This document shows positions 12,494-23,272 of a stretch of DNA of 64,000 nucleotides, piece by piece. The stretch lies in assembly GCF_000220395.1 (NCBI RefSeq), contig NW_004086100.1, positions 1 to 64,000 on the forward strand, read 5' to 3'. The stretch comes from Ichthyophthirius multifiliis (lineage: Eukaryota; Ciliophora; Oligohymenophorea; Hymenostomatida). The notes under the pieces were generated by a model, which was given only the letters and a program-made list of their open reading frames with translations, did not search any database and was not told the DNA's origin. The position numbers and the translations under genes were made by a program. Within the stretch, counting starts at the first letter, position 1. Each line of letters begins with the position of its first letter.

Positions 12494-14009
12494 TTGTAAG
12501 GTTATAACTATGTTACCAAGGATACTTTGCGATAATTTATGTAGTTTAAATTCTAATGCTGAAAGATTAGCTTTTTCAGTGTTTTTTTAAATGGATTTTT
12601 AAGGGAATCTAATTTAAGATTTTAAACCTATTTTTGTTAAAAGTATTATAAATTCATGTTCTAAGTTTTCTTATGACACAGTATAGAAGATAATTGATGG
12701 AGAAATTTAAAATTATTCGTAAATTATAATTTAATTATATATCAATAAATATATTATAAATAGATAATTACCAGAATAAAATAAAGTACGAGAAGGTATT
12801 AACGGAGATGAAATGTTTGAAAAAATACTTTTATTAAGTAAAATTGGTATGGAAAAAAGAAAAAGAAGAACTGAAAATGGCGTTTTAACAATCGAAAATA
12901 GCAAAAAGCGTTTTTGTTTGGATCCAAACACTCTATTTCCTTAATCTTATACAATAGAAGTACGTAAAGAAGCAAATTTTATTGTTGAGGAATTTATGCT
13001 TTTAGCAAATTAACTTGTAGGTAAAAAAATAGTTGAGAGTTGTGAAGAAATAAGTGTTTTGAGACGACATGAATATCCTCAGGAAAAAAAACAAGAGAGA
13101 TTTAATGATACACTTGAAAAACTAAAATTATAAAAAATTTAATTTAAAAACTTAAATTAATTAATAAACTTCTTAAAAGAAATTTAATAAAATGAAAATA
13201 TTTCTGAACAAAAGAAAATTTTTTTAAAAAAATAACTTTTCTTAATCCTAGAACCTGCGTAATATTTTATAGCTAATTTATTAGAAAAAGACTAATGGAA
13301 ACATTTTGCTCTTAATTTTGATGTTTATACTCATTTTACATCTCCAATTAGAAGATATCCGGATCTTATTGTACATAGAGTACTTGAGTAAGTGCTTTTA
13401 CATGAAAAAGAGGCTAAAAATTATGTCAATAGATAAAATATTGTTAATATTTTGTAAGATTGTAATATTAAAAAGTATAAAGCCAAAAAAGTTTCGGAAG
13501 GATGTTAAAAAGTATAATTTTTATTTTCTTTTTTTAATTTATTTGCATTTATTATTTTAGATTTTCCTTTGTCTTTATCTTAAAAAAAATCCTGTAAAAG
13601 TATAAGGAATGATAACTACATTTGGAATTCTTAATTTCAATATTTTTGTACCTGATTATGATCTTTAATATGTATTTTTTTTATTTATATATGTATCGAA
13701 ATATTTATAAATTATTTAGACAATTCATTTTTAAGATTTAAAATGTATCAAATCAAAAAAAATTGAATATTTGGAAAATAAAGAAAAAATACTTACTTTT
13801 AGTTTTAAAACTGAAGAAATGAAAAAAGAATAAATAGTTGATTTAAAAGTATATTTAATTTAAAAAAATAAAAAATAAAAAATATAATAAAGGAATTTTA
13901 AACGATTTAAATTCAACTAACTTGTAATAATAGTTTTCCTATAGATTATAAAGTAAATATTTATATATAAGATTAAAATGAAATAGAATAATAATATTTA
14001 ATAAGCTGA
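10876..14009 (+). CDS. DIS3L2: RNB-family 3'-5' exoribonuclease, DIS3L2-like
   Basis: Hydrolytic 3'-to-5' RNA exonuclease of the RNase II/RNB family, probably cytoplasmic. Introns at 11422-11491, 12404-12500, 12719-12763, 13512-13560, 13672-13719 and 13849-13892 leave exactly 927 codons (926 aa). The N-terminal ~180 residues are Lys/Gln-rich. A cold-shock region follows, opening with YWTKEDI and a glycine at the first splice. The RNB core carries the metal-binding motif [12 protein letters not shown] (D429 onward), then [12 protein letters not shown], and later [17 protein letters not shown]. The tail is S1-like. No PIN endonuclease domain precedes the cold-shock part, which argues for DIS3L2 rather than DIS3/Rrp44. 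In other eukaryotes DIS3L2 prefers 3'-uridylated RNAs; that specificity here is inference. Confidence 0.92.
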
Positions 14010-14184
14010 AAAAAAAAAATATGTTATAAGTTTTTTATTTATTTAATATAAAAATATTTAAGATCAATAATTATAATTAATAATAAAAAAATATAATTAT
14101 AAAAGTAATTAAAATACAAATAAATATTATAAAATTTATAATATGTTTTAAAAGAAAATATTAAAAATTAAATAAAGTAATTAG

Positions 14185-14226
<42 letters not shown>

Positions 14227-14438
14227 AATATTTTTAAATTTTTTTTTTAATAATATTTTTATAATTTACTATTCACATTTATTTAATAAATGAAATTTGC
14301 TATACACTTTTTACTTTTATTAATAATATATAATATTCAATTATTTAATTTTTTTAATAAATTAATAACTTTAATAATTTATAAGAGAAAAAAATACAAA
14401 TCTTTAATCAATATAAAATAAATATATATATATAAAAA
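14010..14438. other. AT-rich spacer between tandem genes
   Basis: Holds the 3' flank of the exoribonuclease gene and the 5' flank of the PX-kinase gene. A TA microsatellite lies at 14187-14222. No coding-like stretch is visible. Confidence 0.65.
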
Positions 14439-16397
14439 ATGAAATCATATTACTAAGTAATATTCAATGGCTACATTAATAGCCAATAGTATATCGAATA
14501 CGAAATTTTAATAAAAAACAATAAAGAAAATAAAGAAATAAAAACTAAAGCCAGATATTCAAAACTACTTAAACTTCATGAAAGTTTAAATACTAATACA
14601 CTCTAATTAGGCAATTTATTTCCTTCTAAATAATTTTCTTTAATTTTTTTATAAAACAAAGATAAAATAGCTAAGGATAGAATATAGAAATTCAATTAAT
14701 ATTTTGAATTTTTACTTTAAGATTATAATTATAATTAAATAAATAATAATGAGGAATCTATGCTTTCCATATTTTTATAAAAAGGGGAAATTCAAGAGAA
14801 TTTTTTGCCTTCTTTTTCTTTAAAAAACATAAATGAATTGAAAAAAATTGCAAATAAAAGTGCTTGGAAGAAACTTGAATAAAATAAAATTTATATTTTC
14901 CCTTTTTAAGAAAAAATTTTCCTTTTTAAAAAAGCTTCAATATCTAAAAATTCATAATCGTACTTTTATAATTTTTATTTATTAAAAATTATTTAAATCC
15001 ATAAAAATTTATACTATTAAAATTTAGTAAAACCTGCTTAAATATTCATTTATAAAAAAGTTAATTGCTCATGTAATAAAAACGATGTTTCCCAAAATTA
15101 AAGCTTTAATTTAGGACAAGTAATCCCTTATTATCCTCTAAATTTACACGATGAAATTATTTCAAGAAGAAAAGCCTAAAAACCGTTCTCATATTCAGAA
15201 ATTATCGATATTTTTGGACAAATAATACTAGCGTTAAATTATTTGCATTAAAATAATGTATTTCATGGAAATTTAAAACCCTAAAACATCTTATTAGAAA
15301 TTAATAATGACACAAAAAGTAAATATAAATGTTATTTAGTGGATTATTATAATCCTTTATTATACGAGAAATTAAAAAGTATGTTCCAATTTCAATAATA
15401 ATATAATACAAATAATTAAATTGCACTAGAACATTATATAAACTTAATATACAAGCCTAGAGATTATTTAGAAAATATAAAAAATATAATTACTTAAAAC
15501 GCAAATCTATTTTTTTAAACTGAAAAGCTTGAATTTTTTAAAAAAGTGGACTTTTATTCACTTACAATAGTTTTTATTTAAATTGCAAATTTATTGATTT
15601 TCGAAAATAACGAAAATATACTTCGATTTGAAGAAAATTCTCTTTTTAAACAAAAATTCGTCGAAGATCAATGTAAGGAAATATCGAAAAATTATTAAGG
15701 AAAAAATAATTAATTTTCAGATATTATTTTATTGATTTTTTAAGAATCATTGAAAGAAGGAATCTCTTTTAATTCATAAAAAATAATCGATTTAATTTAG
15801 TTTGAATAGAAAAAATTAAAATTAAATATAAATTTAGATTATAATAACTATTAGGAATTTAAATTAATAGATAATAATAAATAAGCTTATTATAAATAAA
15901 ATTATTTTGAATTTTGTTATTTTTGGAATTCTAAAGGACCTCATTCTATATATGAAAATTAGAATCAAGCTAAATTTTTAGCTGAAAATTAACTTTTTAA
16001 AAATTAAGATTTAATTAAAAATTTAAACTTTAAAAAAGGAAATTTTATAAATGTTTAAGAATTTCTTTATTTAAATTTTGAAGGAAATCTTATTGATGAT
16101 TCATTTTTTGAATTTTTTAAACATTTTTTAGAAGAATTCGCTCATATATAGAAAATATATATAAATCTAAAGTATAATTAATTTATAACAGATAATTTTC
16201 TTTTGGCACTTTTATAAAGCTTGTGTTATATGTAAAAAATAAAAGAATTTGTTTTAGATATTTCTAAGTAAAAAGTATATTTATATATATATTTTAAAAA
16301 ATGTTATTCTTTTAAAAAAGTTGTAATAATATATAAATTAATCACATCGAATTAATTACTTAAAATTTAAAAGATAATTAAAATTTAGAAAAGCTGA
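14439..16397 (+). CDS. PX-domain protein with kinase-like (pseudokinase) domain
   Basis: Single uninterrupted frame of 652 residues. Residues about 4-100 form a PX domain, a phosphoinositide-binding module, with the R-Y-S basic-pocket motif at R39-Y40-S41. Residues about 190-450 are a degenerate kinase fold. The catalytic loop reads HGNLKPQN (H276-G277-N278) where active kinases have HRD, and the metal loop reads VDYY (D302) in place of DFG. No clear glycine loop is seen. Replacement of the catalytic Asp by Asn suggests a pseudokinase. The C-terminal ~130 residues (NFINVQEFLYLNFEG onward) resemble the irregular leucine-rich segments that follow kinase domains in many ciliate proteins. Likely a membrane-recruited scaffold on endosomes (inference). 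Confidence 0.8.
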
Positions 16398-17198
16398 GCC
16401 TATATTTTTATAAGTAAAATATATTATAATTGTAAGAAAATATAATAAAAAATAATATTAAAAAAAGTTCAAAGGTTCCAAAAGACAGATTGAAGATATT
16501 ATAAAACTATTTTGAAGAAATAAAAAATAAATTAATAAAATTTTAATATGATTTATGAAAAATTAATATAAAAAATATATAAATAAATATTAATTGTAAA
16601 TATCCTATATTTAAAAAACATAAAAAAAATTAAATAAGAAAATATTTTTTTATTATTAATATAAAAAGGTTTTATAATATTGAAAATAAAAATTAATATA
16701 ATATAATATTAAAATTTATTTTAAATTATTAATTTATAAATAATAGTAAAAATCTTTAATAAAAAATAATAATAATAATAATTATAATAATAATAATAAT
16801 TATATTTATAAAAATTTTATTTTATAAAATAAATTATTTAAAATTTAAATTTACAAAAAAATTATTAAAATTTACAATTACTATTTAATAATACTTCTTA
16901 TTTAAATGATTTAATAATATAAATATTTTATTAATTTAACTTTTTAAATTATAAATATACAATTTTAATTAATATTATCTAATTTTTTTATTTATTTTAT
17001 GCTTAATTTTTAATTATTTTTTAAAATTTTTTAAATCTTTTTTTTTTTACTTAATTCATTTAATAAATTATATTATACTTAATTTTATTTAAATTTTTAA
17101 TTAGATATAAATATTTAAATTTTAATATATTCTTAAATAAATTTTTCTAATTTAATTTTACTCTATATTTTATTTATGTTTTATTCTACCTCATTTTT
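16398..17198. other. AT-rich intergenic DNA between convergent genes
   Basis: Between the TGA of the PX gene and the TGA of the minus-strand finger protein. It contains AAT repeats near 16765-16800 and no coding-like frame. Confidence 0.65.
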
Positions 17199-18785
17199 TC
17201 AAATTAAAATATTATATGATGAATTATTCTGAATCTTTTAATTACTATTCATATAAATATCATACAAATCAGCAATTAAAATTTTATTTATGTTTTCGTT
17301 TTATCCAAATTAATTTTTAATTTTTACTGCCAAATCAAAAAATGCTTTTTTTTCTTAATTTTTATTCTATATATCTATTTTTTATTACTAAATAACCATA
17401 GTATTTTTTTTATTAAGTATATGACTACTATTATTACAACTAAATTAATTATCTTGAAGAATATGATTACCTTTTAAATCATTATTTTAAACAATTTATT
17501 TATTGGAATAAATATCAATAGAATTAACACTAAAAATTTATTATTTTAAATTAAAATTACTTAGACTTTAACTATAATTGCTATTATTATTTTATAAATA
17601 ATGATTTGTATTTTTGATTATGTTTTCATTATTTTTCATTAACTAAATTTTATTTTTTGTAAATTCTTTTATTTTATCAGCTAGTATTAAAAAGACATAT
17701 ACATGATTTTTTTCTTTTTCATCTTTTTCTAATTATGATAATTTATTTATTAATAAATCTAAATCATGTAGATTTAGAACTATTTCATGTATATTTTTAT
17801 TATTATTTATTATTAATTAACTACATTATTATATATATTCGATTGTTTTTTGTAATTTTTCGTTATTTTAAACATATTTTTATTCCATATAAATTTTTGC
17901 TTTTCGAAGTTTTTCGTTTAGTTTTTCTATTTAATGTAAATATTCTGAATTATTTTATACTTTTTGGTTATTTTATTGATTTTATTAACAAAATTTGCTA
18001 TGTTAATCAACTTTATCGACATGTACGTAATCTTCACATACAATACAAAATATTAAATCTATTAAATTTTTTTTATTATTTTAACTTTTCTCCAAAAAAC
18101 TATAAGACATACTTTTTTTATTTTATTTTCTTTAATTAATATTTTAATCTTATTTCCTTATTCGAATTTCTTCTTCAGGTTATTCTTTTTTTCTTTTATT
18201 TTCTACTTTTTTTTTCTTAGATTGTTCCTTTTTTCTTTTGTTTAATTTTGTACTATTTTCTTCACTATTATTACTATTGCTTTTTGAAACTTTTTTTTTG
18301 ACTTTTTTTTCTAAACCTTCTAGATATTTTTTTATGTCTTCTTTTTTTTATTATCTTTAGCTATAATCATATCCTAATTAGATTGTGTTTTGGGTATAAC
18401 TTTGGATATAATTACGCGGAGTTATAAAATTTTCGACTCTTTGGAGTATTTACCTAGCATAATTATTACCTTAGCAATTTTAACTGATATTTATTTAATA
18501 ATTATTCATGTTTTAATATTATTATTATTAATAAAATAAACTACTTTATGGATTTTCTGTATTTATACTTTATGTGACTTTATTTTATTAGATATTTGTA
18601 TTTTTTAAAATACTTTTAGTTATTTAAACTGGTTGGGACGTTTTTATTTAAATAATATCTTAAATAAACTGGGGTTTTGGAACTGATTATGGTTTATTTT
18701 AATATTTTAAAGAACCGTAATTTTTTTTGTTTGTATTAATTAAAGAAGTAGTATCTATTTGCATTTAAGAATTATAAAAACTCAT
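17199..18785 (-). CDS. C2HC zinc-finger coiled-coil protein, function unknown
   Basis: Intronless minus-strand frame of 528 residues, ATG at 18783-18785 (MSFYNSQMQIDTTS) to TGA at 17199-17201. The first ~130 residues are Gln/Ser/Asn-rich. A highly charged Lys/Glu block follows, possibly a nuclear localisation signal. Then comes a single finger, CIVCEDYVHVDKVDQHSKFC, with spacing C-x2-C-x11-H-x3-C, which resembles small C2HC fingers in basal-body and cytoskeletal proteins. A coiled coil follows directly (HQIEKLNEKLRKAKIY onward). The C-terminal third is low complexity with a short conserved-looking end (INKILIADLYDIYMNS). A plus-strand open frame at 17735-18139 is its shadow. No named family was recognised. 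Confidence 0.8.
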
Positions 18786-19133
18786 TTATTTGTATCGAAA
18801 ATAGTTTTAATTTTTTATTTTTTTTTAATTAATTTTTATTTAAAAAAAAATTAATTTAAATATATTATATTGTAATTTGTTGTTATTAGTTTTTATATTA
18901 TTTTTAGATTTAGTTATTTTTATAAAGCATTGTTATTTATAATTATTTTTACTATTTATATTATATTTTAAAAGTATTTTAAATTTAGAGAAGAAATAAA
19001 TAAATTTTACTGAAATAAAATCTTAATATTATATTTATTTATCTTTTTTATTATTTCTTATAATATATATCCTTTATAAATAAAAATAAAATAAACAAAT
19101 AAAAAAAACTATATAAATTAAAAAAAGTTTAAA
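18786..19133. other. AT-rich spacer between divergent genes
   Basis: Short region between two gene starts, so it should hold both promoters. Only A/T homopolymers and TA tracts are visible. Confidence 0.6.
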
Positions 19134-20403
19134 ATGCAACAAATAAATATATTATAATAAATAAAATCACCCACTCCAATAATAGACCTAGATATAATTA
19201 GAAGAAATATCCGAAAAATGAAATAAAAATGTGAATATTAAAATATTCATTTACGCCCTCATTTTAAAACGTATAATAATAATAATATCTAGAAAATTTT
19301 AAAAATAATTAAAAAATAAGTCATTAATCTGCATAAATAGGTAATCTATTAAAATATGAAGGAATAACTAAAATAACGGTTTCAAATGTTTAAATGGCTT
19401 ATTATTTTGCTAATAATGGTTGGGACAATATAACAATAGCTTTTCCTTTAAACTTAAGGGAATTCGAACAAATAAGATATTTACATAAACATATAATAGA
19501 GTTAAATATATTAATAGATTAAGAAGAAACTTCTGTTTTTTTAAAGGATTTTTTAAAAGAAGATAAAAATTAAAAGTTGGGAATATTTATAAAAATTGAT
19601 GTTGGATATGGTAGATGTGGAATTGAACCTGAAAATTTAGATTTAATAAATTCATTAATATAGAATATTTAGGAGAATTAAAAAAATTTAGAATTTAAAG
19701 GTTTTTTAACTCATGCAGGTTAAAGTTATAATTATTCAGAAAAAAATAAAAAGATGGAGATATTAGAAAAATCAGTTAATATATTAGATTCCTTAAAATA
19801 AAAATATATTCATTAATTCCCTAATATAATAATTAGTTGTGGAGATACACCTTCTTTTTCTGTTTGTGAAAATTTAAATTCTAAAATAGATGAGTGTAGG
19901 CCTGGAAACTTTATTCTTTATGATGTTATGTAAACAGTTTTAGGAAGTTGTAACGCTACTGATATAGCAATCTGTGTGGGATGTCCAATTGTTTGTATTT
20001 ATTCTATTTTTTTTGCTAATTTTATTTAAATATTTATTTTTTTATAGCAATATATAAAAATAAATAGGAAGTAGTTGTATATGGAGGAGGAATTCATTTA
20101 GCGAAAGATTGTTTAGTTTTAAAAAATAATTAAAAAATATATGGTTATGTATGTAGATTTTAAGATAATAATAAATGGAGTATAGTTAATGATTCATATG
20201 TGAAGTCTTTATATTAAGACCATGGAATTTTATATTTTAAAAACAAAGAAGATCTTTATAATATTAATATAGGGGATATTATTGGAATTTTACCGATACA
20301 TAGTTGTATGACAATAGGAGTAACAAAAAAGCTTTTAACAACTTGTGGATAAATTTTTTATACTATCTTAAATGAAAATGAGTAGTACCCAAGATTGAAA
20401 TGA
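19134..20403 (+). CDS. D-serine dehydratase / D-threonine aldolase-like PLP enzyme
   Basis: Fold-type III PLP enzyme (alanine-racemase-like barrel) of the eukaryotic D-serine ammonia-lyase / D-threonine aldolase family. Introns at 19271-19320 and 19995-20047 leave 389 codons (388 aa), close to the family norm. Diagnostic motifs are TPIIDLDIIRRNI near the start, LRPHFKTHQ with PLP lysine K45, ITVSNVQMAYYFANNG, a GDTPSF motif, YGGGIHL, QDHG, and a C-terminal ILPIHSCMT whose His and Cys bind the catalytic zinc in characterised members. It likely degrades a D-amino acid (D-serine to pyruvate and ammonia) or cleaves D-threo-beta-hydroxy acids; sequence alone does not decide which. Confidence 0.9.
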
Positions 20404-21358
20404 ATAAAATTAATAGATATGAATTTTTTATGATATTTTTTTTATTTAAATTTATATTTATATTAGTGACTTTTTTATTTTTTGGATTTAATTTTGAATT
20501 TTTATTTTTTAGTATTAATTTATTTATTTTTTAAGTTTTAATTTTATATATTTAAAAACTTTTTTTTTTTTTGGTTTGGCTTTTTATAAAATGTTATTTT
20601 TAGATATTTTTTAATTTAAAATCTAAGTAATTTTTGTCAAAAAATTATTTATGATTTAATAATAATATATTAAGTTTATATTATTTTTATTAATATTTTT
20701 TTTTGATTTTTTTAAAACTTAATTATATTTGTACACTATATTTTAAATTTCAAAAAAATATATTAATTCCTTTTATTATAATAATTAATTTTTAAATTTA
20801 AAAAAAAAAATTAAAAAATTTATATAATAGTCAAAAATAAGCATTTTTAACTTATTAAATATTTAAATTGTAAAAAACTTAAAAATTGAAAATCAATGTA
20901 TATAATTCTTATAAATAAAATAAATATTTAATTCAATTTTTTTATAACTTTAGTTATTTTTAATAAATAAATATTCAATAAATAAAGATTTCATATGCCA
21001 AAAAAATAAAAAAATATTCATTTTTAAAAAATTATTATATTTTGTATGATTATTTTTACATTATTAACTATATTTTGTTTATAAAAATAAAAAATATTAA
21101 TTTCTTATATTTTCTGTTTATTATTGATGTATGTATATTATACGAAATTATCTATTTCAAAATTTAATTAAAAAATTATAAATTTGCTTAAATTATAAAA
21201 ATGAGATACATTTTTATTTTACATGTTAAAACAAAGTTAGATGTATCTTATTGTTTCTTTAAAAAACAAATATTTATATAATGATCAACTATAATAATAT
21301 TTATAAAAAATTAAATAAATAAAAAAAAACATATTTATTATATAAAAATATTAAAAAT
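20404..21358. other. AT-rich intergenic DNA, no gene seen
   Basis: Long A/T stretch between two plus-strand genes. TGA is frequent in all frames and codon-like G/C periodicity is absent. Confidence 0.65.
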
Positions 21359-22501
21359 ATGGATTTTTTTAATAATAATTCATAAATTTACTCAATTGAG
21401 GAAATCGAAATTTTAAAATAAATACTAGAAGATTAACACTATTGCTTTATGAAATATCATATATATAAGGAATAAAATAAGGATTATCCTTTGAAATTTT
21501 AATGTAAATAATAAAAATGTAGATATAAAATTTTCGTTAGAAAAATAAATAACATTTATGAATATTATACCTAACCTTAAAATAATTAATAGCATGTATT
21601 ATAAAAAGATGATTATTTTTGGAAAAAGTTTATAAAAAATTATGAATAGAAATTTAAATAATTTATATACAAAAACTACTGGGATGAAAATTAATAATAA
21701 TTAAATAAAACTTTCTAAAAATTATCACCTTTGTAAATTTCAAGGAAATACTAAGAAAAAGAAGGATAAAATCAATTTAATTAAATGGAATTTGTAAATA
21801 AAAAATATAAACTAAAAAAAAAGATTGATAATATAGTGAATTCTATTAAAAAAAAGAGTGGATTAAAATAATAAAAAATTCCAATTTTAAGTCTTAATTA
21901 TCCTTAAAGTATTTAAAATCTTTAAAGCGATTCTTTTTCTATAGAAAATATGCATACTTGTGAAAATAGTTAATATTTAAATTAATCATAAAAATAAAGC
22001 GAATAGTATTATTATGAAAATTAAATAATGTCACTAGAATAAAATATTTCTAATGTAAATGTTTAGGAATATAATATAAATGAATAAAAAAATAACCAAT
22101 AATTAAAAATTAAAAAAATAAAAAAATAAATAGAAGTATACAAATTAGAAAATATTAATTATGATCTAAAAAAAAAAATTAAGAATAATAATAAGTAAAT
22201 AATATAATAGAATAATAATAATAATAATAATAATAATTTTTACAATAATTATTATTATAATAATAATAAGAATAATTAATGTTAATAAAATATTTTTATC
22301 AATAATAATTATTTAGTTTAAGAAATTTAAATGTTTACTTAAAATACTAGCACACTAAAGATATTTAATAATAATTAAAATTTTACAGGCATAAATATTT
22401 TAAATTTTAATAATAAATAGAATTTTTAAAATGACTTTTTTCGACCTGAATAAGAAATTTAATAAAATATTTTTTAAAAAAATTCAGAATGGTTTAGTTG
22501 A
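21359..22501 (+). CDS. Unknown protein with possible N-terminal zinc-binding module
   Basis: Single frame of 380 residues from ATG 21359 to TGA 22499-22501, with no intron needed. The N-terminal ~80 residues look structured (SIEEIEILKQILEDQ, then YPLKFQCKQQKCRYKIFV) and contain a CX4C pair followed about 30 residues later by a histidine. This is reminiscent of WRKY/FLYWCH/FAR1-type fingers, but the second histidine is not clear. The rest is Gln/Asn/Lys-rich with a poly-Asn tract near 22210-22236. The last residues end in SEWFS. No family was recognised with confidence, and the zinc-finger idea is an inference from spacing only. Confidence 0.65.
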
Positions 22502-23272
22502 TGATAATATTTCCCTACTTTAATATTTATAAAAGATGAATAATTATATCGTTAAATTTTTTTTTTTATTTTTAGGAAAATCCATATTATAATTATTTAT
22601 ATTATATTTGTTTTTATTGTCTTATTATTTATATGTGTATATTTAATATTTATTTTAATTTTGTAATTTAATTTATTTAAGTCATATATATCTTATAGAT
22701 ATATTTTTTAATATAATATATATATATTTAATTTATTTTTATTTTTTAAATAAAAAATATCTTTTATTATTTTTTTAGTTTTTTTATAATTTTTTTCTTC
22801 TTTTATTTATATATTAATTTAAAATAATAATTATAATTTAATAATAATAAAAAAAATTGATTTTTATATTTTATAAATATTTTTTTTTTTACCAAAAAAT
22901 TAATAATATATAAATTTTTATATTGATATAAATTAATAAATAAATATAAATATTTACATATAAAATTTTTTTGATGATTTTTTATTTTTATGTAATTTTT
23001 ATTATATGATTAATCAATAAAATAATTGAAAGTTATGAATAACAGCCTATTTTTTATTTAATTGAATTTTTAAAAACATTACTTAATAAATAAAAAATAT
23101 TAAGACAATTTATATAAATAATAAATATTTTTTTTATCTCTTTAAAAAAAGATAAATTATTTTTAATAAAAGATTAGAAATCTCGATTAAAAAAATAAAA
23201 TAAATAAAAACAATAAAATATATAATATTTTAATATATAATAAATCTTAATATTTTTCATAAACTTAATTAT
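22502..23272. other. AT-rich intergenic DNA, no gene seen
   Basis: Spacer between tandem plus-strand genes. It contains A/T homopolymers only, and no frame of coding-like composition. Confidence 0.65.

Noticed and set aside
17735-18139. Plus-strand 134-codon frame
   Set aside because: Antisense to the intronless C2HC coiled-coil gene, which explains the sequence far better.
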